A DNA stretch of 64,000 bases. Source: Paeniglutamicibacter psychrophenolicus. GTDB taxonomy: Bacteria > Actinomycetota > Actinomycetes > Actinomycetales > Micrococcaceae. A program made the translations under genes and the position numbers. Each line of letters starts with the position of its first letter. Within the stretch, counting starts at the first letter, position 1. Of the stretch, positions 17,833-25,404 are shown piece after piece. The notes under the pieces were generated by a model. It saw only the letters and a program-made list of their open reading frames with translations. It searched no databases and was not told where the DNA came from. Location of the stretch: contig NZ_JAUSSH010000010.1 of the NCBI RefSeq assembly GCF_030812255.1, forward strand, positions 85,483-149,482, in the 5' to 3' direction.

Positions 17833-18059
17833 GCCAGATCCTGTTCCCCGTGATGACCGAGGATGCCGAGGCCAAGGGCGTCGTGGTCACCTGGTTCTTC
17901 GAGGACGGCGAGCAGGTGGAGGTCGGCGACCTGGTCGCCGAGGTGGCCATGGACAAGGTGGACAGGGAAATCAAGGCCGAAGACGCCGGAGTGCTCAGGG
18001 TGCTCGTTCCGGAGGAGGAAGCGGTGGCGCAGGGTGCGGTGATCGGCAGGATCGAATAG
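17829..18059 (+). CDS. Stand-alone lipoyl carrier protein
   Basis: This 76-aa protein is a single biotinyl/lipoyl domain. The modified lysine is Lys43 in the loop VAMDKVDREI, and the symmetrical hammerhead pattern VVVTWFFEDGEQVEVGDLV / GVLRVLVPEEEAVAQGAVIGRIE is complete. There is no peripheral-subunit-binding or acyltransferase domain, so it can carry an acyl group from the E1 encoded by the two overlapping genes before it but cannot pass it to CoA itself. The acyltransferase must be elsewhere, perhaps the E2 at 22589-23884, or the protein may serve another lipoyl-dependent step. Confidence 0.88.
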   Translation: MSQILFPVMTEDAEAKGVVVTWFFEDGEQVEVGDLVAEVAMDKVDREIKAEDAGVLRVLVPEEEAVAQGAVIGRIE

Positions 18060-18159
18060 CCCCGGCGCGGGAACAGGCGAGGGCCGCAGGTTCAAGCGAC
18101 CAGCCGGAGCGGGAGCCACAGCAGGCTCCCGCTCCGGCCGGCCCTCCCCTGGAGAAGCG

Positions 18160-19326
18160 TTGTCCGCCAAGGGCCAAGCCACAAAGGGCCAAAAGCCCGT
18201 CCCCGTCGACTACGCTCGATATATGGCGACGAACACTGAGAAACCCCGGAACACCGTCAGCCTGCCCATGCCCACCATCCTGACCCCGGCCCCGGCGGAC
18301 TCCCCCGGGCTCAGCGACAAGTTCGGCCGGCAGGCCACGGACCTGCGCATCTCGCTGATCGACAAATGCAACCTGCGCTGCACCTACTGCATGCCCGCCG
18401 ACGGACTGGCCTGGCTGCCCAAGTCCAAGCTACTCACCCTGGAGGAAATCACCCGGATCGTGCGCATCGGCGTGCGCGACTTGGGAGTGCGCGAACTGCG
18501 CCTCACCGGAGGAGAACCCCTGGTCCGCGTGGACCTGCCCCAGATCATCGCCGCGGTCCGCGCCGAACACCCGGACCTGCCCGTCTCGCTGACCACCAAC
18601 GGGGTCGGGCTGGCCCAGAAGGCCGCCGCGCTCGCCGAGGCCGGGCTGACCCGCATCAACGTTTCCCTGGACACCCTGCACGCCGAGACCTTCGCCAAGC
18701 TCACCCGCCGCGACCACATCGACTCGGTGTTCGCCGGCATCGATGCGGCCTTGGCCGCGAACCTGGCCCCGGTGAAGATCAACGCGGTGCTGATGCGCGG
18801 GATCAACGACGAACAGGCCCCCGAGCTTTTGGCCTGGGCACTGGAGCGCGGCCTGGAGCTGCGCTTCATCGAGCAGATGCCGCTGGATGCGGACCACGTG
18901 TGGCGCAAGGACAATATGGTCACCGCAGCGGATTTGCGCGCCTACCTGGAATCCCGTTTCCGGCTCTCCCCCGACACCAAGCCCCGCGACGGGGCCCCGG
19001 CCGAACGCTTCCTGGTCTCCACCCTTCAGGATCCGGACACCATCCTTGGCGCGGTGGGCATCATCGCCTCGGTCTCCGAGCCGTTCTGCGCCGACTGCAA
19101 GCGCACCCGCATCACCGCCGAGGGCAAGGTCATGAGCTGCCTGTTCTCGCGTACGGAAACCGACCTGTCCGCGCTGCTGCGCGACGGCTCCGACGACGCG
19201 GCCATCGCCGAACGCTGGCGCGCGGCGATGTGGGGCAAGCCCCGGGCCCACGGCATGGACCATGCCGGGCTCGGTTCGAAGGACTTTGTACAATCGGAGC
19301 GCTCGATGAGCGCCATTGGAGGATAA
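18160..19326 (+). CDS. moaA: GTP 3',8-cyclase MoaA
   Basis: MoaA is a radical SAM enzyme that starts Moco synthesis by cyclising GTP. The SAM cluster motif CNLRCTYCMP lies about 65 residues in, RLTGGEPLVR and VSLDTL follow, and the C-terminal cluster cysteines appear in CADCKRTRITAEGKVMSCLF. The chain ends SAIGG, the essential Gly-Gly tail. The start is uncertain: a TTG at 18160 has GGAG five bases before it, whereas the ATG at 18223 lacks a ribosome site but gives a more usual length. moaD follows directly. The other Moco genes are 14 kb to the left on the other strand. Confidence 0.93.
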   Translation: MSAKGQATKGQKPVPVDYARYMATNTEKPRNTVSLPMPTILTPAPADSPGLSDKFGRQATDLRISLIDKCNLRCTYCMPADGLAWLPKSKLLTLEEITRIVRIGVRDLGVRELRLTGGEPLVRVDLPQIIAAVRAEHPDLPVSLTTNGVGLAQKAAALAEAGLTRINVSLDTLHAETFAKLTRRDHIDSVFAGIDAALAANLAPVKINAVLMRGINDEQAPELLAWALERGLELRFIEQMPLDADHVWRKDNMVTAADLRAYLESRFRLSPDTKPRDGAPAERFLVSTLQDPDTILGAVGIIASVSEPFCADCKRTRITAEGKVMSCLFSRTETDLSALLRDGSDDAAIAERWRAAMWGKPRAHGMDHAGLGSKDFVQSERSMSAIGG

Positions 19327-19620
19327 GTGCGCATTCGCTACTTCGCCGCCGCCGCACAGGCCGCCGGCATCACCGAGGAACGACTCGACCTGGTTGGGCT
19401 GCCCGGGGCCACCCTGGGCTCGGTGCTCGAGCACCTGGCCGCCCGCACCCCCGCGTCCGCCCCGGTGGCCGACGGGCCGCTGCTGCGCCGCACCACCTCG
19501 CTGGGCACGGTGCTGGCACGCTGCAGCTTCCTGGTCAACGGAACCAGCGAACAAGACAAGAACCGCGTTCTGCACCCAGGCGACGAGCTGGACGTGCTCC
19601 CGCCCTTCGCCGGCGGATAA
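19327..19620 (+). CDS. moaD: Molybdopterin synthase sulfur carrier MoaD
   Basis: This 97-aa ubiquitin-like protein starts at a GTG immediately after the moaA stop. The fold shows as MRIRYFAAAAQAAG... LGSVLEHL... CSFLVNG... LHPGDELDVLPPFAGG, ending in the Gly-Gly that is adenylylated and thiocarboxylated before sulfur transfer in MoaE. The middle (ARTPASAPVADGPLLRRTTSLGTVLARC) is slightly longer than in E. coli MoaD, as usual in actinobacteria. It is coupled to moaA and forms the small subunit for the MoaE encoded at 3060-3509. Confidence 0.9.
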   Translation: MRIRYFAAAAQAAGITEERLDLVGLPGATLGSVLEHLAARTPASAPVADGPLLRRTTSLGTVLARCSFLVNGTSEQDKNRVLHPGDELDVLPPFAGG

Positions 19621-19884
19621 CGGCAACCAGCCGCCACGAGTCCCCGCGGAGCAGTCCCGCTCCACAGGGCATCGCCTTTCCTGCTCCGGCCACGCGGCCC
19701 GGACCGCCAACCGACCCCCACTTTTCCGGGAACACCGTCGTTTTTGGGCACCGGCGAGCGCCCTGTCCCGTTGCCCCCGGGGACGCGCAAAAGATTCCCG
19801 TGGTGGTTGCCCCGGCGGTGGACTTCCCCGAGGCCCTGCTCCCCAGCTCTGGCTTGTGCGGCAACTCGGAGGCAGACTGGGGCC

Positions 19885-20424
19885 ATGGGCATACCAGCTG
19901 GCGCAGACGACCCCCGCGGAACTTCCGGGCACCCGGACACCGCCGGGACGCGCAACCCCACAACGGCCGCCGACATCATGAGTTCACCTGTTTTCACGGT
20001 TTCCCCAAGCACCTCGGTCGAAGAGATCGCCGGGATCCTGGGCAGACGCCGCGTTAGTGCAGTCCCCGTTCTGGAGGAATCCGGGCATGTGGTGGGATTG
20101 GTCAGCGAATACGATGTCCTGGCCAAGCCCGGAGAAACTGCCGGCGAGGTGATGAGCCGTGGAGTGATCAGCGTTTCCCCCGATACAGCGTTGGCCGATA
20201 TCCGGGCCCTGCTGGTGGACCAGCGCATGGGTCGGCTTCCGGTGCTTGACAAGGGAAGGCTCATCGGAATCGTCAGTCGGCGCGATGTCGTGGCCCTGCT
20301 GACCACCGAATGGGTGTGTGGAAAGTGCGGCCAACCGGCCCGCGGATTCGAACCTCCCGAGACCTGCCCGACCTGCGGGGGCACCGGCAACTTCATCCTT
20401 CAGGAGCAATCCCCCGGCCCCTAG
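19885..20424 (+). CDS. CBS-pair protein with C-terminal zinc ribbon
   Basis: This 179-aa protein starts at the ATG at 19885. Residues about 30-140 are two CBS repeats (ADIMSSPVFTVSPSTSVEEIAGILGRRRVSAVPVLEESGHVVGLVSEYDVL and GEVMSRGVISVSPDTALADIRALLVDQRMGRLPVLDKGRLIGIVSRRDVV), which bind adenine nucleotides. The tail CGKCGQPARGFEPPETCPTCGG has two CxxC knuckles of a rubredoxin/zinc-ribbon kind. It lies 50 bases before the E1 alpha gene on the same strand, so it may sense AMP/ATP or NAD(H) and influence the dehydrogenase genes or enzyme. That link is inference from position. Confidence 0.85.
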   Translation: MGIPAGADDPRGTSGHPDTAGTRNPTTAADIMSSPVFTVSPSTSVEEIAGILGRRRVSAVPVLEESGHVVGLVSEYDVLAKPGETAGEVMSRGVISVSPDTALADIRALLVDQRMGRLPVLDKGRLIGIVSRRDVVALLTTEWVCGKCGQPARGFEPPETCPTCGGTGNFILQEQSPGP

Positions 20425-20474
20425 CATTCGCGCCGGACACACACACGGAGAAAAGCCCCTGAAGGAGGAAGACA

Positions 20475-21590
20475 ATGGTCGATCCAGCCAAACAGCAGGA
20501 TCCCGGGGGGAAGAGGCAGCCAGTGCCCCCGTTTCCCGGTGGCGAAGCCCCGGAAACACTCATCGGCTACTACCGGCAGATGGCGCTCATCCGCCGATTC
20601 GAGTTGACGGCCGACCAAATGTACAAACGGGCGAAAATCGGCGGGTACTGCCACCTCAACCTGGGCGAGGAAGCCAGTGTCGTGGGGCTGATGGCCGCAC
20701 TGAAGCCACGGGACTACCTCTTCACCAACTACCGCGACCACGGTTACGCGTTGGCACGCGGCATGGAAGCCGGGGCCGTCATGGCCGAACTCTTCGGAAA
20801 GACCACCGGGGTTTCCAAGGGCCGCGGCGGATCGATGCACCTGTTCGACACCGAAACCCGCATGCTTGGCGGCTACGGAATCGTGGGTGGCCAGATCCCT
20901 CCCGCCACGGGGGCCGCGCTGGCACTGACCTACCGCGGCGAGCCGGGACCCGAGGCGGAAGCCGTCATGTGCCAGCTTGGCGATGGAACCACCAACATCG
21001 GCGCCTTCCATGAATCGCTGAACCTGGCGGCAGTCTGGCACCTGCCGATTGTCTACGTCATCATCAACAACGGACTCGGCATGGCCACCACCGTCAAGGC
21101 CGCTTCCGGCGAACCCGAACTATACAAACGCGGCTGTTCCTACCGCATCCCCGGTGAACGCGTGGACGGCAATGACGTGCTCGCGGTGCGCGACGCGGCG
21201 ACCCGGGCCCTGGAGCGCGCCCGCATGGAACGTGAACCCTTCTTGTTGGAGCTTCTCAGTTCCCGGCTCCGCGGGCACTCCGTCGTGGATCCCGCCCGCT
21301 ACCGTTCCCGGCAGGACGTCGAAGAGGCACAGGAAGCGGATCCGGTTCCCGCCTTCCGCGCCCGTTTGCTGGATTCGGGCTTGCTCGATGAATCGGGGGC
21401 ACAACAAATCGATACCGAGGCCCGGAAGCAGGTCGAGGACGCGGTTGCCTTCGCCGACGCCGGCCCGGACCCGACGCCGGACCAGCTCTTCGACTACGCC
21501 TACGCCACCCCCGTAGCCAATTCGCCCAATACCTTGCCCGGGGAACCGGTCACCGGGATCCCCCATCCAGCGAAGAAGGAGCCCCGATGA
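20475..21590 (+). CDS. pdhA: Pyruvate/2-oxo acid dehydrogenase E1 alpha subunit
   Basis: This 371-aa E1 alpha subunit of the PDHA type has YYRQMALIRRFELTADQMYKRAKIGGYCHLNLGEEASVVGL, GKTTGVSKGRGGSMHLFD, and the ThDP motif GDGTTNIGAFHESLNLAAVWHLPIVYVIINNGLGM. GAAGGAGG precedes the ATG. The gene order E1 alpha - E1 beta - E2 with an ATGA overlap between the first two is that of a complete 2-oxo acid dehydrogenase complex lacking E3. Most actinobacteria use a fused AceE for pyruvate, so the true substrate could instead be 2-oxobutyrate or acetoin; the downstream threonine ammonia-lyase favours 2-oxobutyrate. Confidence 0.88.
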   Translation: MVDPAKQQDPGGKRQPVPPFPGGEAPETLIGYYRQMALIRRFELTADQMYKRAKIGGYCHLNLGEEASVVGLMAALKPRDYLFTNYRDHGYALARGMEAGAVMAELFGKTTGVSKGRGGSMHLFDTETRMLGGYGIVGGQIPPATGAALALTYRGEPGPEAEAVMCQLGDGTTNIGAFHESLNLAAVWHLPIVYVIINNGLGMATTVKAASGEPELYKRGCSYRIPGERVDGNDVLAVRDAATRALERARMEREPFLLELLSSRLRGHSVVDPARYRSRQDVEEAQEADPVPAFRARLLDSGLLDESGAQQIDTEARKQVEDAVAFADAGPDPTPDQLFDYAYATPVANSPNTLPGEPVTGIPHPAKKEPR

Positions 21591-22579
21591 CCGCCATCAC
21601 CTATCGACAGGCGCTTAACGACGCCTTGCGCTCCGAATTGCTGCGGGACGAAAACGTCATCTTGCTTGGCGAGGAAATCGGCCTCTTCGAAGGTTCCTAC
21701 AAGATCACCGCCGGGCTGTTGACCGAGTTCGGGCCTCGCCGCGTGCTTGATACCCCAATCGCCGAAGAGGGGTTTGTGGGTGCCGCCATCGGTGCCGCCA
21801 TGTTGGGCATGCGCCCGGTGGTGGAAATCATGACCCTGAACTTTTCCTTGATAGCGATCGACCAAATCGTGAATCACGCCGCCAAGATCCACGGCATGTT
21901 TGGCGGGCAGAGCTCCGTTCCGTTGGTGATCCGGATGCCCGGCGGGGGCGGGCAACAGCTTGCCGCCACCCACTCGCAGAACCTGGAGGTCTGGTACGCC
22001 CACATCCCCGGGCTCAAGGTCGTGGCCCCATCCTCGCCGGCGGATGCCAAGGCACTGCTGGTGGCGGCCATCCGTGACGACGACCCGGTGATCTTTCTGG
22101 AAAACCTGGCCCTCTACAACACCCAAGGCGAGGTACCCGAGGGGAACCATGTGGTCGAGATCGGCAAGGCCTCGGTGCTGAAGGAAGGCCGGGACATCAG
22201 CGTCATCACGTACTCGCGTTCCACCACGGTGGCACTCGAGGTGGCCCGACAGCTGGAATCCGAAGGCATCTTCCTGGAAGTGGTGGACCTGCGCAGCCTG
22301 CGTCCGCTGGATCGGGAGACGGTCTGCGCCTCGGTTCGAAAGACCGGCCGCGCCGTGGTGCTCGAGGACGACTGGCTTAGCTACGGCATCGGCGCAGAGA
22401 TTTCGGCAACCCTCATGGAAGGGGCATTCGACTACCTCGATGCCCCGGTCCGGCGTGTGGCCGCCGCAGAGGTTCCCCTTCCGTATGCAAAGCCCCTCGA
22501 AAACGCCGCGCTGCCAACCGCCAAGGACCTGATCCGCGTCATCCGCGAGCAACTCGATGCAACCGGTTTCACTCGATAG
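21587..22579 (+). CDS. pdhB: Pyruvate/2-oxo acid dehydrogenase E1 beta subunit
   Basis: This 330-aa beta subunit reads ITYRQALNDALRSELLRDENVILLGEEIGLFEGSYKITAGLLTEFGPRRVLDTPIAEEGFVGAAIGAAMLGMRPVVEIMTLNF and then has the C-terminal transketolase domain with DISVITYSRSTTVALEVARQLESEGIFLEVVDLRSLRPLD. It completes the heterotetrameric E1 with the overlapping alpha gene. It differs clearly from the E1 beta at 16777-17832 (for example SYKITAGL against GIFSSTTGL), so the two sets are not recent copies. No anomalies are seen. Confidence 0.9.
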   Translation: MTAITYRQALNDALRSELLRDENVILLGEEIGLFEGSYKITAGLLTEFGPRRVLDTPIAEEGFVGAAIGAAMLGMRPVVEIMTLNFSLIAIDQIVNHAAKIHGMFGGQSSVPLVIRMPGGGGQQLAATHSQNLEVWYAHIPGLKVVAPSSPADAKALLVAAIRDDDPVIFLENLALYNTQGEVPEGNHVVEIGKASVLKEGRDISVITYSRSTTVALEVARQLESEGIFLEVVDLRSLRPLDRETVCASVRKTGRAVVLEDDWLSYGIGAEISATLMEGAFDYLDAPVRRVAAAEVPLPYAKPLENAALPTAKDLIRVIREQLDATGFTR

Positions 22580-22588
22580 GAGATTTCG

Positions 22589-23884
22589 ATGCCCGAGGTG
22601 ATCATGCCACGGCTGTCCGACACGATGAAGGAAGGTGTCCTCAGCCGTTGGATCAAAAACGAAGGCGACCATGTCCGCGAGGGTGATGTCATCGCCGAGA
22701 TAGACACCGACAAGGCCACCATGGACCTGGAAGCCTTCGACGAAGGGGTCCTGGAGAAGCAGCTGGTCGCGGAGGGCACCACGGTACCGATCGGTGAACC
22801 TGTGGCCATCATCGGCACCGGAACCACCACGGGGAGCCGCGAGGCACCCCCACCAACGGATGCCGCCGCATCCACCTCGGGCGCGGGGTCCCGTGCCCCC
22901 GGCGCGCAAGCGGAAAGCCAGGCGGCCGCGGCCAGCACGGACCGGCAGCAGCCTCCGGCCCGCCAGACCCAAGAACCTCCCGCGGCTGCGCCGACAACCC
23001 GCATACTCTCCTCGCCGCTGGCGCGTCGAATCGCCAAGGAGCATGACATAGACCCTGCCGACATCATCGGCACCGGACCCGGCGGAAGGATCGTCAGGGC
23101 GGATGTCGAGGCCGCGGTGACCGCCCGGGCCCAGGAGTCTGCCCCGAGGCAATCCCCGGCAGCCCAGGCCGCGCAGGCAGGCGCGGGCGACGCCGGCGGG
23201 GATTCGCTGGAAATCCCGCTGACCACGATGCGCAAGGTCATGGCCGAGCGGCTCGCCGAAAGCGCCGGCGCGCCACACTTCTTCCTGACCAACGTCGTGG
23301 TCGTTGACCGCCTGATGGCCCTCCGCGCCGAAATCAATAAACGTTTCGAGGAATCCGGGGTCAGGGTCAGCGTGACGGACATGCTGGTCAAGGCATGTGC
23401 CCTCACCCTCGAAGCCCACCCCCGGGTGAATGCGTCCTGGGCCGGGGACAAGATCCTGCAACACCGCCGCGCACACATTGGTGTTGCGGTGGCCTTGGAG
23501 GACGGACTGGTCGTCCCGGTCGTGCGCGACGCGGCCACCAAGGGCCTTGAGGTCATCGCGGCCGAAACCCGCGCGCTGGCGCAGCAGGCACGGAACCACA
23601 CCCTGGCACCGGCGCAGTTCAGTGGTGGAACATTCACGCTGAGCAACCTGGGCATGTTCGGCATAGACAATTTCACGGCCGTCATCAATCCGCCCGAGGC
23701 AGCCATCCTTGCGGTGGGCAGCACCACCCAAGAGCCTTACGTGGACGATGGGCAGCTGCTGAGCCGCCACATCATGAAAGTCACCCTCACGGCCGACCAC
23801 CGGGTCCTCGACGGGGCCGTGGCGGCTGCATTCCTGCGCGACCTCAAGCGCACGCTCGAGGAACCGCTGAGGATCATCCTCTAA
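22589..23884 (+). CDS. pdhC: Dihydrolipoyllysine acyltransferase (E2)
   Basis: This 431-aa E2 has one lipoyl domain (Lys42 in EIDTDKATM) and an Ala/Pro/Gln-rich linker at about 85-140. A peripheral-subunit-binding domain follows (ILSSPLARRIAKEHDIDPADIIGTGPGGRIVRADVEAAV), then a second flexible linker, and a CoA-dependent acyltransferase domain ending with the catalytic HRVLDGAVAA. It takes the acyl group from the E1 of the same operon and transfers it to CoA. AGGAG lies before the ATG, 9 bases after pdhB. No dihydrolipoamide dehydrogenase gene is in the window, so E3 must be shared with another complex. Confidence 0.92.
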   Translation: MPEVIMPRLSDTMKEGVLSRWIKNEGDHVREGDVIAEIDTDKATMDLEAFDEGVLEKQLVAEGTTVPIGEPVAIIGTGTTTGSREAPPPTDAAASTSGAGSRAPGAQAESQAAAASTDRQQPPARQTQEPPAAAPTTRILSSPLARRIAKEHDIDPADIIGTGPGGRIVRADVEAAVTARAQESAPRQSPAAQAAQAGAGDAGGDSLEIPLTTMRKVMAERLAESAGAPHFFLTNVVVVDRLMALRAEINKRFEESGVRVSVTDMLVKACALTLEAHPRVNASWAGDKILQHRRAHIGVAVALEDGLVVPVVRDAATKGLEVIAAETRALAQQARNHTLAPAQFSGGTFTLSNLGMFGIDNFTAVINPPEAAILAVGSTTQEPYVDDGQLLSRHIMKVTLTADHRVLDGAVAAAFLRDLKRTLEEPLRIIL

Positions 23885-24091
23885 AGGCCCAACCCTGTTG
23901 CCGTTCCCGGTGGCGGGGCGGGGCAGGCCTTGTGCCCATGCCTTCTTCCAGCAGGCCACCAGGCAGACCCGCGAAAGGGGCACTATCGCGGGTACCCGAT
24001 CGATGGCTATGGTGAAGGGGAATGCCCCGGAGCCCAGGTGGCCAGGTCTTGGTCCCTCCGGTGGCACAAACCTGGCTGAAGGAGTCTGAAC

Positions 24092-25345
24092 ATGGGTGCT
24101 TCGAATCCGGTCAATGAGGGAGGCTCGCCGATCCGGTTGGCCGCCATAGAACACGCCAGGACGCTGCTCAACGGCGTGACTGCGTGCACACCCATCGAGA
24201 CCAGCGCCTCGCTCAGCGCCCTTGCCGGGGCCACGGTGTTTCTCAAATGCGAGAACCTCCAACGGACCGGATCGTTCAAGCTTCGTGGTGCGTTCACCCG
24301 GCTTGCGGCGCTGGGCGATGCCGAGCGCGAGCGCGGCGTGATCGCTGCCAGCGCGGGCAACCATGCCCAGGGCGTGGCCTTCGCGGCACGCGAACTGGGG
24401 ATCGGCTGCATCGTCTACATGCCCGTCGGGGCCGCGCTTCCCAAGATCACTGCCACCCGCGGTTATGGCGCCGAGGTGCGGCTGGCCGGGGAGGACCTGG
24501 CGGAGTCCATCGATCTGGCCAAGGCCGAAGCGGCAACAAACGGATACATCTTCATTCCGCCCTTTGACCACCCGGACATCATCACCGGCCAAGCCACCTT
24601 GGGCCTGGAAATCCTGGAACAGGTCCCGGATGTCGCCACCATCATCGTCCCCACGGGAGGCGGGGGCCTGCTCGCGGGAGTGGCAAGCGCCGTGCATCTT
24701 TCCGGGTCCCGTGCCCGGGTCATTGGCGTACAGGCCGAGGGGGCCGCTGCGTTCCCGGAATCCCTGGCCCAGGGCAGGCCGGTACGCCTGGCCCGGATGT
24801 CGACTCTCGCCGACGGGATCGCCGTGCCCGAGCCAAGCGAGTTGACCCTGGGTATTGTGCGCGAGCACGTGGCCGAGATTCGCACGGTCAGCGAGGAACA
24901 GATCGGTGAGGCGATGCTCTTCCTGAACGAGCGGGCCAAACTGGTCGTGGAACCCTCCGGGGCGGCAGGGGTTGCCGCCCTGCTCGACGGCGCCCATGGC
25001 CTTGAGGAACCCATCGTTGTGGTCCTTTCCGGCGGAAACGTGGACACGCTGGTGCTTAACCGGGTACTGCAGCACGGCCTGGTCGCGGCCGGACGCTTCA
25101 TGCAGATGATCGTGCGTGTGGCCGACAGGCCCGGATCCCTGGTCAAGTTCCTCACCGCGCTGGCGGAAACCGAATGCAACGTGGTCAGTGTCGAGCATGA
25201 TCGAACCAGCAGCGGGCTGGCGGCAACCGAGGTGCAAATCGGCGTCAAGGTCGAGGCCAAGGGCCAGGAACACAAGGTGGAGATCGTGTCGGAGCTACAG
25301 CGCCTCGGGTACGAGGTCGCTTTTCCCGCCCTGGACATGGCCTGA
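24092..25345 (+). CDS. Threonine ammonia-lyase with C-terminal ACT domain
   Basis: This PLP enzyme deaminates threonine to 2-oxobutyrate and ammonia. It has 417 aa. The PLP lysine is Lys63 in TGSFKLRGAF, the cofactor-phosphate loop is PTGGGGLLAG, and GNHAQGVAFAARELGIGCIVYMP is typical. The last 80 residues (MQMIVRVADRPGSLVKFLTALAETECNVVSVEHDR) form an ACT-like domain of the short type found in catabolic TdcB-like enzymes; biosynthetic IlvA has a longer regulatory region. A strong GAAGGAG site precedes the ATG. The E1/E2 genes upstream could oxidise its product to propionyl-CoA. Confidence 0.9.
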   Translation: MGASNPVNEGGSPIRLAAIEHARTLLNGVTACTPIETSASLSALAGATVFLKCENLQRTGSFKLRGAFTRLAALGDAERERGVIAASAGNHAQGVAFAARELGIGCIVYMPVGAALPKITATRGYGAEVRLAGEDLAESIDLAKAEAATNGYIFIPPFDHPDIITGQATLGLEILEQVPDVATIIVPTGGGGLLAGVASAVHLSGSRARVIGVQAEGAAAFPESLAQGRPVRLARMSTLADGIAVPEPSELTLGIVREHVAEIRTVSEEQIGEAMLFLNERAKLVVEPSGAAGVAALLDGAHGLEEPIVVVLSGGNVDTLVLNRVLQHGLVAAGRFMQMIVRVADRPGSLVKFLTALAETECNVVSVEHDRTSSGLAATEVQIGVKVEAKGQEHKVEIVSELQRLGYEVAFPALDMA

Positions 25346-25404
25346 ACGATATCCCCGAAAATCTTGCGCGCGGGACGGCGGCCGGAAGATGACCATGGAA
25401 TCGG

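Noticed and set aside
21500..25273. A 1257-codon open frame on the minus strand opposite the E1/E2 and threonine ammonia-lyase genes
   Set aside because: It is antisense to four well-recognised genes. Long antisense frames arise from high GC at third codon positions, and its translation has no family resemblance.
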